DNA of 64,000 nt, from positions 1-64,000 of the forward strand of contig CAIKYX010000129.1 in NCBI GenBank assembly GCA_903831745.1. Reading direction: 5' to 3'. Source of the stretch: Oligoflexia bacterium (GTDB taxonomy: Bacteria; Bdellovibrionota; UBA1018; CAIMNF01). Made by a program: the position numbers and the translations under genes. Position 1 is the first letter of the stretch. Every line of letters starts with the position of its first letter. Positions 1 through 9,322 of this stretch are shown here, one piece after another. Below the pieces are notes generated by a model that did not search any database, was not told the DNA's origin, and was given only the letters and a program-made list of their open reading frames with translations.

Positions 1-1
1 C

Positions 2-589
2 GGAAAAGCCGTTCTTTCTCCTTTTTATGAAACCCTGGGTTTTCTCGACCAATGGCCCTGGATGCATGAGTGGCTCGATTACATGAATCAACACCACGAA
101 GTCACCCAGAAATGGATCGATAAGATTATTTTTCATTCGGGTTCCGGACAAGGATCAAGCATGGCTGGACTCGCTGATCAGGTCATCTGGCACCACGAAA
201 TGATTTCGGCTCCAGGAAATCACGAAAACTGTGTCGAAGTATATCGACGCCTGAATGCACAAGGCGAACATCCGGAGCAATGGTTGCTTCATGAATGTCA
301 ACCCGCCATGGACGCTGCCACTAGCACATCTCCGGTGATCACGGCGATTGAAGCGCTTCCGCAGAACACGGTTTCGATCGAAAGCTTCAAGACAACACTT
401 CTCGGACACCCAGGGCTCAAATTTTTTCTTTATTCGGGAGAACAGGATCCATATAGTCCGGTTGAAATTTTCAATGCCGAAGTAAGTACATTAGGCAGCC
501 TGCTTCGTTATTTTGACTTTCAGAAGAGTGGCCATGATGGGTTTTTCAGCGAAGACTTGGTTTGGAAAAACTTGCTTTCACCGCAATGA
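2..589 (+). CDS. C-terminal part of an alpha/beta-hydrolase-like protein; 5' end lies outside the window
   Basis: The frame of ORF 62..589 stays open leftwards to position 2 (GKAVLSPFYETLGFLDQWPWMHEW...). C-terminal 'FLYSGEQDPYSP...KSGHDGFF' resembles the Asp and His catalytic segments of alpha/beta hydrolases. Confidence 0.6.
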   Translation, partial: GKAVLSPFYETLGFLDQWPWMHEWLDYMNQHHEVTQKWIDKIIFHSGSGQGSSMAGLADQVIWHHEMISAPGNHENCVEVYRRLNAQGEHPEQWLLHECQPAMDAATSTSPVITAIEALPQNTVSIESFKTTLLGHPGLKFFLYSGEQDPYSPVEIFNAEVSTLGSLLRYFDFQKSGHDGFFSEDLVWKNLLSPQ

Positions 590-802
590 GGACGGAATCA
601 GTTTTTCTGGAGTACGCAAGGCTTCGGTATAATAAGAAGATTGATCGATCGAAATGCTGCTACTCGCCAGCGTTCCGGGCAGCGAATGTTCGGGTTTCGC
701 AACATCCAGATCAAGGTAGACCGGTTTTTCTAGGGGGCGTGCGTTCGCAGACGTAACGCAAATCAGAATGAGAAGACCTAAACTCCATCGTCTCGGGTGC
801 AT
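578..802 (-). CDS. Small secreted protein (74 aa) with signal peptide
   Basis: Within ORF 578..865, the internal ATG at 802 has a strong SD (GGAGGAATC-ATG) and encodes MHPRRWSLGLLILICVTSANA|RPLEK..., a typical signal peptide. Confidence 0.6.
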   Translation of the reverse strand: MHPRRWSLGLLILICVTSANARPLEKPVYLDLDVAKPEHSLPGTLASSSISIDQSSYYTEALRTPEKLIPSSLR

Positions 803-1023
803 GATTCCTCCATGAATCCGGGCCAAAATCCATTTGGCCCAAGTGCTCTCTCTAGAATGAGGCAAAAAACTGCCGTTTTAAAGGACTTTATAGTTAATCA
901 ATAAGGTTTATTTAATCGCATGACGCTACCCGCTTGATTCTTAACTGGATTTTAGTGTTTCCTCGGAACAGGAGCCGAGGTAAAATAAATTCATCCACTA
1001 ACCGATCACCCCAGGAGATCACC

Positions 1024-1560
1024 ATGAAAACATTGATGTCTGCCCTAGCCCTTTGTTGTTTTGCCACCTTCGCCCAAGCTCAAACCTCGGAAGAACATCC
1101 AGGTGGCATGAACACCTATTACCGAGTAACCATCAAAAACGGAAAAGGTGTCGAAGTCGGTTACGCACGTTTTACCCCGCTCCTTCATGGTACCCAGGTG
1201 GATTTTAATTTGCATGGCATGCCTCCAGGACAGCACGCAGTACATATCCATGAAAAAGGAAGTTGCGTGGGCCCGGATTTTACCTCGGCCGGCGGACATT
1301 TTTCTCCTAAGCACGCCATGCACGGCTACGACAATGCCAAAGGGCCACACGAAGGCGATCTCGCCAATATTTTCGTAAGCGCTGATGGCAAAGCCGAAGC
1401 GCAAATGATTGCTCACGATTTGGTTGCTAAAAAAGGCACCGGGATTTTTCAAAAAGGTGGAACATCAATCGTCATCCACGATCAAGCGGATGATGAAAAA
1501 TCGCAGCCCTCTGGCGCAGCCGGAAACCGCATTGCTTGCGGTGTAATCGAGCTGAAATAA
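1024..1560 (+). CDS. sodC: Superoxide dismutase [Cu-Zn], periplasmic
   Basis: Signal peptide, then VHIHEKGSC...SAGGHFSPKHAMHGYDNAKGPHEGDL and GAAGNRIACGVI motifs; SD AGGAGATCACC-ATG at 1024. Confidence 0.93.
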   Translation: MKTLMSALALCCFATFAQAQTSEEHPGGMNTYYRVTIKNGKGVEVGYARFTPLLHGTQVDFNLHGMPPGQHAVHIHEKGSCVGPDFTSAGGHFSPKHAMHGYDNAKGPHEGDLANIFVSADGKAEAQMIAHDLVAKKGTGIFQKGGTSIVIHDQADDEKSQPSGAAGNRIACGVIELK

Positions 1561-1561
1561 T

Positions 1562-2392
1562 TTAAAGGTCTAACTTTCGATAGTCGAACATCCCCCAACG
1601 GCAGAGCGAGAAATCAAACTTCGTGGGATCGCGGGCATCTATTTTTTTAAGGTTTCGGGTGACCTCGACCGAAGTTAGAAAATTTGCAGTCTTGCGTCTC
1701 GTCAGCTTCAGCCGCTTCGAGATCTTGAACAAATGGGTGTCGAGGGGAATCAAAAGCTGATCTGGCCTAAGGCTCTCGTTATTGGCCCAAAGTCCGAGAT
1801 CGATGCCGTCATCTTCTCGAACCATCCACTTCAGATACATCAGCCAACGCTTGCAAGCGCTTTTCTGCTCGGGAGAATTGAGCATGTGTTTGAAAAATCG
1901 TCCGGGCTTGAACTCAATTTCATCCGCCCAGGTGCGGTACTCGAGAATGACTCCCGAAAGTGCCGCTTCAACTGTTTCTGCATTTTGTTCGTGAAAATGA
2001 AGAAAATGAGCTTGAAGCGACCCGTATTTTTGAACCGATCGACGGTACAGAAGGAGCAATACCACCAAATCGCAATCGATATAAATTCGATGCCGAAAGC
2101 CTTTCAGGCGATCCGCCCACATCTTGGAGAGCACTTTTTCGTCACTCACTTCTGTCATCTCGAGATAGAGGGACGGCTGCTGCAATTTCGGAAGTACCCC
2201 CCTGAGGGTTTTAATGATTTGCTTCACCCCACCAAAGGCAAAGAGTGCACTGATCAGGGCAATCCACTCTACATCTGGTGTCGCCAGGTATTCTCGAGTG
2301 ACACTCAGCGGATCCCATTCAAGAAATTTCGGATCATGAAACCGCCGGTAGTACTCGAGAATGATGGCTTCACGCTGCTTTAAGGTTTGCAC
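1562..2392 (-). CDS. TIGR02757 (DUF2400) family protein
   Basis: 276 aa ORF; pattern ISALFAFGGVKQIIKTLRGVL ... RRKTANFLTSVEVTRNLKKIDARDPTKFDFSLCRWGM matches my recollection of the TIGR02757 family. Confidence 0.75.
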   Translation of the reverse strand: MQTLKQREAIILEYYRRFHDPKFLEWDPLSVTREYLATPDVEWIALISALFAFGGVKQIIKTLRGVLPKLQQPSLYLEMTEVSDEKVLSKMWADRLKGFRHRIYIDCDLVVLLLLYRRSVQKYGSLQAHFLHFHEQNAETVEAALSGVILEYRTWADEIEFKPGRFFKHMLNSPEQKSACKRWLMYLKWMVREDDGIDLGLWANNESLRPDQLLIPLDTHLFKISKRLKLTRRKTANFLTSVEVTRNLKKIDARDPTKFDFSLCRWGMFDYRKLDL

Positions 2393-3023
2393 GCGTCTCC
2401 CACATCAACCCTGCACCGAGCGCGATCATGACCGCCTTTGCAAATCCAAAGGGCGGAACAAATATTAGAACCAAGGCAGGAATCAACGCCCAGCAGATCT
2501 TTTTCTGATGCCAGCACCAACCGCCGATGATCAGCATTCCAGAAGCCCTGACCGAAACTTGTGTGACCCATTCCGGAAGTACAGCGCCCACCTTGATCGT
2601 CGACGCCACATGAAATCCGCACACCACCATCTCGACCACGAGCCCCGCCAGGATGAGCATGAAACCTTTTTCGGGAGCAATCGTGGTGTTACGAAACGTC
2701 TTCAAAAAAAACATCAGCGTACGAAACAAGACCAGGGCAGAGAAGGTAAAGAACATGGTCTCTGAAATCGGACGACTGCGGAGCTCGATCAAGGCGAACT
2801 GGCACACGAGTAAGGTAATCATCGGCAAGTGCTGAATGGCGGGAGGAAAATCATTTCGAAACGAAACCGGAATCAGAGTCCAGACGAAGCCCACCATCAC
2901 AGCAAGCCAATATCCGTAACAAAACCACTCGTCGTGGTGAATCAGGAAAAATCCAAGAAACACGACTGCAAAAAAGAAGAATAGCGAATAAGGACGGATC
3001 TGCATCCCGAAACTATACCTCAT
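2370..3023 (-). CDS. Integral membrane protein, unknown function
   Basis: 217 aa with multiple hydrophobic segments; overlaps the start of the downstream TIGR02757 gene. Confidence 0.6.
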   Translation of the reverse strand: MRYSFGMQIRPYSLFFFFAVVFLGFFLIHHDEWFCYGYWLAVMVGFVWTLIPVSFRNDFPPAIQHLPMITLLVCQFALIELRSRPISETMFFTFSALVLFRTLMFFLKTFRNTTIAPEKGFMLILAGLVVEMVVCGFHVASTIKVGAVLPEWVTQVSVRASGMLIIGGWCWHQKKICWALIPALVLIFVPPFGFAKAVMIALGAGLMWETRANLKAA

Positions 3024-3095
3024 TCATTCGTAAAGCCAAATCAACGAAGCGGATTGAGTGCAAGAGGCGCCAAATACTGCTATTCTAGCGAGATC

Positions 3096-4088
3096 ATGTT
3101 TCTTGACCCCAAAAAACCCGCAGTCATTCTTGCTCCGATGGAAGGAGTGACTGATGCCCCTTTACGCGGTTTTCTGACCCGAAGTGGTTACTATGATTAC
3201 TGCGTCAGCGAGTTTATCCGGGTCAGCGAAAACGTTTTGTCGCACCGGGTGTTTAAAAGGCATGTTCCAGAAACCAACAGACCGAACTGCATGACCGCAT
3301 CAATGGTGCCTGTGCAAGTGCAACTCTTAGGCGGAAACCCTGAACGACTGGCCCTAAGCGCTCTTAGTGCGATTGAAGCAGGAGCAATAGGAATTGACCT
3401 GAACTTCGGTTGCCCCGCACCTACCGTCAATCGTCATGATGGCGGAGCAACGCTTCTTCTTTATCCCGAACGAATCGAGAAAATTGTCAGAGCGGTGCGA
3501 GATGCCGTTCCTGCAGCTTATCCGGTCAGCGCCAAACTCCGCTTGGGCTTTGATGACCCGAGCGCAATTCATGAAAACGCAAAACGTGCAGAGCAAGGAG
3601 GCGCATCCTGGATTACGATTCATGGACGCACCAAAACCCAGGGCTATACCCCGCCTGCCTATTGGGCACCGATCGGTGAAGTTCGAAAGCACCTTTCGAT
3701 TCCTGTGGTGGCAAACGGCGAAATTTGGACGCTTCAGGATTTTAAACGCTGCCGCGAAGAAACAGGCGCCATTCATTTCATGATTGGTCGAGCCGCACTT
3801 TCTTTTCCGAATCTTGCCCATGAGATCAGAACGGAATTAAAGATCTCGCGACGAGAAACTCCGTCTCCACTTACTTTTCCTGAAACCCTCGATGCACGGG
3901 CATGGAAAGAAATTTTCGAGCAATATTCGCTCGAGCAACCTTCCGAAAAAAGAGTAAAACAATGGGCTAGGTATTTGCAGATGAAGCGAAAATTGCCTTG
4001 GTGGGATGTCGTCAAGTCTAGCGGATCGGTAGCTGAAATCCTGAATCGTTTAACACAATTTCAGGAGCCGCTTTTAAGCGACGGGTAA
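3096..4088 (+). CDS. tRNA-dihydrouridine synthase family protein (DusC-like)
   Basis: APMEGVTDAPLRGFL, GIDLNFGCPAPTVNRHDGGATLL, ITIHGRTKTQGYTPPAYW, VVANGEIWT, MIGRAA motifs; ATG at 3096 preferred over 3054. Confidence 0.9.
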   Translation: MFLDPKKPAVILAPMEGVTDAPLRGFLTRSGYYDYCVSEFIRVSENVLSHRVFKRHVPETNRPNCMTASMVPVQVQLLGGNPERLALSALSAIEAGAIGIDLNFGCPAPTVNRHDGGATLLLYPERIEKIVRAVRDAVPAAYPVSAKLRLGFDDPSAIHENAKRAEQGGASWITIHGRTKTQGYTPPAYWAPIGEVRKHLSIPVVANGEIWTLQDFKRCREETGAIHFMIGRAALSFPNLAHEIRTELKISRRETPSPLTFPETLDARAWKEIFEQYSLEQPSEKRVKQWARYLQMKRKLPWWDVVKSSGSVAEILNRLTQFQEPLLSDG

Positions 4089-4854
4089 GCGCGACCACAT
4101 CTTTAGAGAATTGGTCTTTTACTTTTGGATCACCGTTATAACGCTCAAGCGCGCGTTGATACCAATTCATTTTTTGTGAGGCAATCAGGCCCGGCACCGG
4201 ACGATGACTCGCTAAATTCAGTTTCAACAATACCGCTCCGAGCACGAGAGATTGCGAAATAGAAAACGCAGCCGAGTTTTTCCAGGCCGCTACCGTGTCG
4301 GCCGAAGAGATCGCGGGCAAACGCTCAAAAAGTGCCGGACTACAGCGCCTTACGGTTTGGCGCAGGTCTTTTAATCGACGATGCGACTTTTCGCCCAGAC
4401 GATCGAGCACCTCTTTAATTCCGGTTTGCGTGAGCTGCGTAAGCCCCACTGCCCCTCGTTCACTCACCGCATCGGGTTTGAAATTCGATTCGCGCCAAAT
4501 CAGTGCAGTAAAAACCACCGGATCCACCCCATAGCAATCGGCCGTGTGAACGACCTGATGAGATAGCCATTCATCGGTAACTCCGTCTAATCCCATTCGA
4601 TGAGGATTGGCCTCATTTACGGCATTTTCGACCATACGATAAAGCTCTTTTTTCGAGAGACTTTGTTCGAGCGTAAAGTTCTTTTGAATTTGATAATTGA
4701 TTTGCTGATTGCGGGTAGCGTGACCTGAAGAAATCAAAGTCGGAATATTCCAACTGTCATTCATGTCGCTTGCCTGACTGTTAGTGCTCGAGCACAACAT
4801 CGGATGGGATAACCCGGCACACGCGGTCATCGCCAGTACTACAAATTTATACAT
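4018..4854 (-). CDS. Lytic transglycosylase-like (SLT domain) exported protein
   Basis: Signal-like N-terminus; ALIWRESNFKPDAVSERGAVGLTQLTQTGIKEV is an SLT signature (E-S...GAxGLxQ). Confidence 0.75.
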   Translation of the reverse strand: MYKFVVLAMTACAGLSHPMLCSSTNSQASDMNDSWNIPTLISSGHATRNQQINYQIQKNFTLEQSLSKKELYRMVENAVNEANPHRMGLDGVTDEWLSHQVVHTADCYGVDPVVFTALIWRESNFKPDAVSERGAVGLTQLTQTGIKEVLDRLGEKSHRRLKDLRQTVRRCSPALFERLPAISSADTVAAWKNSAAFSISQSLVLGAVLLKLNLASHRPVPGLIASQKMNWYQRALERYNGDPKVKDQFSKDVVALTRRLKAAPEIVLNDSGFQLPIR

Positions 4855-4990
4855 GCGAGGCCACGTTACTGAGGGGGGTATGGCTTGCCAACCCGCCTAA
4901 ATGGTCAAGCATTCACGAACCTCGACATTTCAAGGGTTAAGCCCACTTTGAGCGTTTGACTCGGCATCCTATGTTCGCTATCATAAGGCC

Positions 4991-5803
4991 GTGATTCCTC
5001 ACACAGTCCGCGATTTAGCCTATGTTCTGAAAACTACTCCATACAAAGACCGTGATGTGATTGCAGTCCTCTTTACCGAATCCAAAGGAAAATTTACGAG
5101 CATCGCTAGAAACGGCGTGCAGTCCCGCCGCTTTGGTGGAAGTCTCGATCTCTTTACGGCATCTGATTTTGAAATTGATTCAAAAACCATCCAACTCAGC
5201 GAAGTTACCGACGAGCGCCTGGTGCAGATCTTGTCTGCCCAGTCGAGGCACGCTTGCGGAAAACTCTCGAAGTATTTCGAAAAACTTTCCGCAGCGTCGT
5301 GTTTGAATGAAATCCTGCTCAAGGCGCTTCCTGCACACAAGCCTGCAAACGAAATTTTTAAGCTCTATGGCAATTGCCTGATTGCTCTCGAAGAAATGGA
5401 ATATTCAAAAGCCTCTGCCATTGTGAATGCATTCATTCTTAAATTCACGCAGTGGTTGGGGGTACAACCCTCGCTGACCCGATGTCTGGCCTGCCAAAAA
5501 ACCCTGGCCGAAGTGTCTGGCAATGAAGTTTACGCCCAAGTGTCGCAAGGTGCCTGGCTTTGTGAAACCTGCACTCAAGGGCGCTCTGAACAAAAGCGCA
5601 CCGCACTTTCGAAAACCCTGATGTTCGACGCCTACCAAGCGATGCTGAATCCGATTCGGAAAACACAATTTGAAGCGGGTCCTAACGAACACGAAGCCCT
5701 CTTAGGATTTCTTGAACAGCATTTGTTGTATTTTGTTCCGGGCCTGGATCGACAGCCGCTCAGTTCGACTCGATTTTTAAAATTTCAGTTACCGTTTGCC
5801 TGA
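4991..5803 (+). CDS. recO: DNA repair protein RecO
   Basis: N-terminal TPYKDRDVIAVLFTESKGKFTSIARNGVQSRRFGGSLDLFTASDFEI plus CxxC...CxxC zinc motif (CLAC...CETC); GTG start. Confidence 0.88.
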   Translation: MIPHTVRDLAYVLKTTPYKDRDVIAVLFTESKGKFTSIARNGVQSRRFGGSLDLFTASDFEIDSKTIQLSEVTDERLVQILSAQSRHACGKLSKYFEKLSAASCLNEILLKALPAHKPANEIFKLYGNCLIALEEMEYSKASAIVNAFILKFTQWLGVQPSLTRCLACQKTLAEVSGNEVYAQVSQGAWLCETCTQGRSEQKRTALSKTLMFDAYQAMLNPIRKTQFEAGPNEHEALLGFLEQHLLYFVPGLDRQPLSSTRFLKFQLPFA

Positions 5804-6263
5804 AAGAATCCTCGTCACCTGGAATGATGAGAAAACTCTTTTTAAGCCCCGCATTGACTCCGGCTTCGAAATCGGATTTGCGATCTCCGATCATGAAACA
5901 ATGCTGAGGATCGAGCCCCAACTCCTGAATCGATTCCAAAATCATTTTGGGTTTGGGTTTGCGACAGTCACACGACTCATCCGGATGGTGAGGACAGATC
6001 TTGATTTGGTCGATCGCAATATTGGCCTGCGCCATGAGTTCGTGCGCAAGTTTGGCATGAATGGCACTGAGTTGATCCCACGTGATCATTCCTCGCCCGA
6101 TACCCGACTGATTACTGACCAGGATGAGCTTGAAGCCATTTGCCTTCAATCGGGCCAGTTCTAAGCCTACCCATGGAAAAAGTGAGAATAAATCGGGTTC
6201 GTTAATATACCCGGGATCGGAGTTCAAGGTCTCGTCCCGATCGAGGAAAACTGCCTTTGCCAT
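5760..6263 (-). CDS. gmhB: D-glycero-beta-D-manno-heptose-1,7-bisphosphate 7-phosphatase / HAD-IIIA family
   Basis: FLDRDETLN, VSNQSGIGRG, CPHHPDESCDCRKPKP (zinc loop), MIGDRKSDFEAG. Confidence 0.85.
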   Translation of the reverse strand: MAKAVFLDRDETLNSDPGYINEPDLFSLFPWVGLELARLKANGFKLILVSNQSGIGRGMITWDQLSAIHAKLAHELMAQANIAIDQIKICPHHPDESCDCRKPKPKMILESIQELGLDPQHCFMIGDRKSDFEAGVNAGLKKSFLIIPGDEDSFRQTVTEILKIESN

Positions 6264-6299
6264 ACGAACCAGCTTAACATAAGCTTAATTCATAACCTT

Positions 6300-8024
6300 A
6301 TGTTTTCTCTAGGCTCACTCAAAAGTTTACGGCCATTCCTTAAGCCCTATAAAAACTGGCTGATCTTCAGCTTGCTCATGGCTTTACCGCTTTCGGTTTT
6401 AAGAACCGCTCCACTCATTCTGATTAAAAAGCTCGTAGACGAAGTGCTCCTTCGCAAGGACACGAGCGAACTCCGCCTGATTTGCTGGGAACTGGTGGGA
6501 ATTTCATTTTTGAATATTTTCGTCAGATTCTTTCACTATTATTCGATCAGAATCGTAGTAGTAAACGTAAACCAAAAAGTACGTGAAAAACTTTTCAGTC
6601 ACCTGATGGGTCTCTCCGCAGATTTTTTCTCGGATCAGAAAGCCGGTGTTCTTTTGTCCCGCGTGGCTGCGGATCCGGCAAATCTGGATAGCGGCATCGC
6701 TGCACTGAATGTCGTCATTCGAGAACCCCTGACCTTCATGGTGCTCTTGGGCTATACCTTCTATTTGAACTGGAAACTGACCTTACTGACGTTTACGATC
6801 GCGCCAGCACTGGCATTCGTCTTCGGCAAAACCGGAAAATACATCAAACGCAAGATCGCGATCTATCAAGAACATAACGGACAATCTTACAGCACACTTC
6901 AGGAAGCCATCAGCGGCATTCGTGTCATTCATCTATTCAACCTGCAAAAATTCTCATTCTCGAAACTATCACTGCAATTAAGTGAGATTACCCGACTGCT
7001 TCTAAAGATCAGCAAGATGGAAGAATTATCGTCACCGACTGTCGAGTTCATTACGGCCATCGCCGTGTCGCTCATCTTGTTTTACGGGGGCCTCAGTGTC
7101 ATTCATGGAAAAATGACCTCGGGTGATTTTGTCGCTTTTTTCGCTGCCTTTACGATGATGATCAATCCGATCAGACAACTCGCGGACATCAACTCGAAGC
7201 TGCATTCCTCGGCTGCCGCCATGGAACGGATCAATGATTTTCTCGCCTGGAAATCTCGCATCGTCGAAGCCAAAAATCCAAAGCCGATTCCGACGATTCA
7301 AGATCATATCGAATTCAAGAACGTGCAGTTTGCCTATCCCGATACTCCGGATCGTAAAGTGCTGAAAGGTTTGTCTTTCACACTCCCTGCCGGTAAAACC
7401 GTGGCCCTCGTTGGCCAAAGCGGATCCGGAAAAAGTTCGATCGTACAACTTCTGACCCGTCTCTATGACGTCACCGATGGTGCAATTCTGGTCGACGGTG
7501 TCGATCTTCGCGAGCTGCACCTTAAAAACTGGCGTGATCAAGTCGCCGTCGTCAGCCAGGACGTTTTTTTGTTTCATGACACTATTTTTAACAACATCCT
7601 GATGGGTCGACCTGAAGCCACACGAGAAGAAGTCCTCGAAGCCGCTAGCCGCGCATTTGCTTATGAATTTATCGAAAGACTTCCGCAAGGCTTTAACACC
7701 ATCGTCGGAGACCGTGGCCTGAAACTTTCAGGGGGTGAAAGGCAGCGCATATCGATTGCCCGCGCATTCCTGAAGAACGAAAGCTTCTTGATTCTCGACG
7801 AAGCGACTTCGAATCTAGATAACGAATCCGAAAAAATCGTACAGAAGACCCTCGAAAATCTGATGGAACATCGAACCACCCTGGTGATTGCCCACCGTCT
7901 CTCGACCATTCAAAAAGCCGATCAGATTATTGTCATGCGTGAAGGCGAAATCATCGAGACCGGTTCCTATGACGAATTGATGAAAAAATCGGGCGAATTT
8001 AACCGCCTGGCGACCATTTCCTAA
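6300..8024 (+). CDS. msbA: ABC transporter, MsbA-type lipid A exporter (TM + ATPase fusion)
   Basis: 574 aa; GQSGSGKSS Walker A, LSGGERQRISIARAFL signature, LILDEATSNLD Walker B, N-terminal TM domain. Confidence 0.85.
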   Translation: MFSLGSLKSLRPFLKPYKNWLIFSLLMALPLSVLRTAPLILIKKLVDEVLLRKDTSELRLICWELVGISFLNIFVRFFHYYSIRIVVVNVNQKVREKLFSHLMGLSADFFSDQKAGVLLSRVAADPANLDSGIAALNVVIREPLTFMVLLGYTFYLNWKLTLLTFTIAPALAFVFGKTGKYIKRKIAIYQEHNGQSYSTLQEAISGIRVIHLFNLQKFSFSKLSLQLSEITRLLLKISKMEELSSPTVEFITAIAVSLILFYGGLSVIHGKMTSGDFVAFFAAFTMMINPIRQLADINSKLHSSAAAMERINDFLAWKSRIVEAKNPKPIPTIQDHIEFKNVQFAYPDTPDRKVLKGLSFTLPAGKTVALVGQSGSGKSSIVQLLTRLYDVTDGAILVDGVDLRELHLKNWRDQVAVVSQDVFLFHDTIFNNILMGRPEATREEVLEAASRAFAYEFIERLPQGFNTIVGDRGLKLSGGERQRISIARAFLKNESFLILDEATSNLDNESEKIVQKTLENLMEHRTTLVIAHRLSTIQKADQIIVMREGEIIETGSYDELMKKSGEFNRLATIS

Positions 8025-9322
8025 ACTGGATTCAGGCGGATTTCTTCGAGGATCTGTTTGGCACGAGAGAGATTGATGCGCTTCTCTCGGGCAAGCGCTC
8101 GCGAGAGCTCTTCCTTAAGGCGCGGAAGTTCAGTTTCACTGGCACCAGCCTGAAGCGCCAGATTGGCAGCATGCAAGCGCATATGACCTTTTACAATACC
8201 GACCGTAGCCAAGGCTTTCAGGGCTCCGAGATTTTGCACGAGTCCGACGGCGGCACAGATACGAGCAAGTTCCTCGGCAGTGGATATTCCCATGATCTTC
8301 AGCGCAAGTCTTGCGGTTGGGTGAAGCATGGTTACGCCACCTACCGTTCCGACTGCCAGCGGTGCCACAAATTCGCCTACCAGTTTCTTGCCATCGTATT
8401 TCCAGGTGGTGACCGGTTGGTATTTTCCTGACCTCGCAGTATAAGCATGAATTCCGGCCTCGACCGCGCGCCAGTCGTTACCGGTTGCAATTAGAATCGG
8501 ATCGATTCCGTTGAGCACCCCCTTGTTGTGAGTGGCTGCACGGTACGGATCAGACTTTGCAAACTGGGTGGCTTCTTCGATACCGATTGCGGTCTCAGGT
8601 TCGATATTTTCGATTTCTACTTTCGCACAGGCCAAGCGACCATCGACCAGATTCGAGAGGATGCAAAGCCCCACTCGTTCATTGGTAATGTCTTCAATCA
8701 AAGGCTTAAGTCCTTCACACACCTGATTGATGAGATTGGCCCCCATCGCATCACATGGATCACAAAGCACATGAAGTACCAACATTTTGCCCATGCCATC
8801 TTCGCGATCAAGCGTTCTGAATTCGATTTCGCGAATTCCACCACCACGGGCCACCAGACCCGGCACCAATTGGTTGGCTTCTGCCAAAAGTTCGAGTTTG
8901 TTTTCCTCGAGTTGAGCAAGTGCGTAGTCGATATTGTTCAGGCGCGGAATCTGAATCTGACCGATGATCACTCGCCCCCGGCATTCGGTGGTAATTTTTC
9001 CTTCATTTCGACGAAGCCATTTTGCGGTAGCACTGACTGCGGCAATAATCGATGTTTCTTCGACTGCCATCGGAATCAACAGATCTCGCCCGTCGATATT
9101 AAAATAAGTGGCCACCCCCATCGGAAGCGGAAATACACCCACGACATTTTCGATGAAATGTTCTGCGGTTTCGACCGGAAGGGCATTCACGCCCCGAAGG
9201 ATTTGAAGCTCCTGCGGATCGAGGTCACACCACTGGGCCAAACGGTCCTGGCGTTCTTCAAAGGGCAGGCGATGAAAATTTTCGAGTAAGAACTCGAAGC
9301 GATCGAGAGGATTCTTATCCAT
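8021..9322 (-). CDS. mvaA: Hydroxymethylglutaryl-CoA reductase, class II type
   Basis: ENVVGVFPLPMGVATYFNIDGRDLLIPMAVEETSIIAA; DAMGANLINQVCE; TARLALKIMG. Confidence 0.92.
   Translation of the reverse strand: MDKNPLDRFEFLLENFHRLPFEERQDRLAQWCDLDPQELQILRGVNALPVETAEHFIENVVGVFPLPMGVATYFNIDGRDLLIPMAVEETSIIAAVSATAKWLRRNEGKITTECRGRVIIGQIQIPRLNNIDYALAQLEENKLELLAEANQLVPGLVARGGGIREIEFRTLDREDGMGKMLVLHVLCDPCDAMGANLINQVCEGLKPLIEDITNERVGLCILSNLVDGRLACAKVEIENIEPETAIGIEEATQFAKSDPYRAATHNKGVLNGIDPILIATGNDWRAVEAGIHAYTARSGKYQPVTTWKYDGKKLVGEFVAPLAVGTVGGVTMLHPTARLALKIMGISTAEELARICAAVGLVQNLGALKALATVGIVKGHMRLHAANLALQAGASETELPRLKEELSRALAREKRINLSRAKQILEEIRLNPV

Noticed and set aside
1733-2383. 216-aa plus-strand ORF
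   Set aside because: Antisense to the recognisable TIGR02757 gene.
7032-7688. 218-aa minus-strand ORF
   Set aside because: Antisense to the MsbA-type transporter.
8528-9289. 253-aa plus-strand ORF
   Set aside because: Antisense to mvaA, whose motifs are unambiguous.
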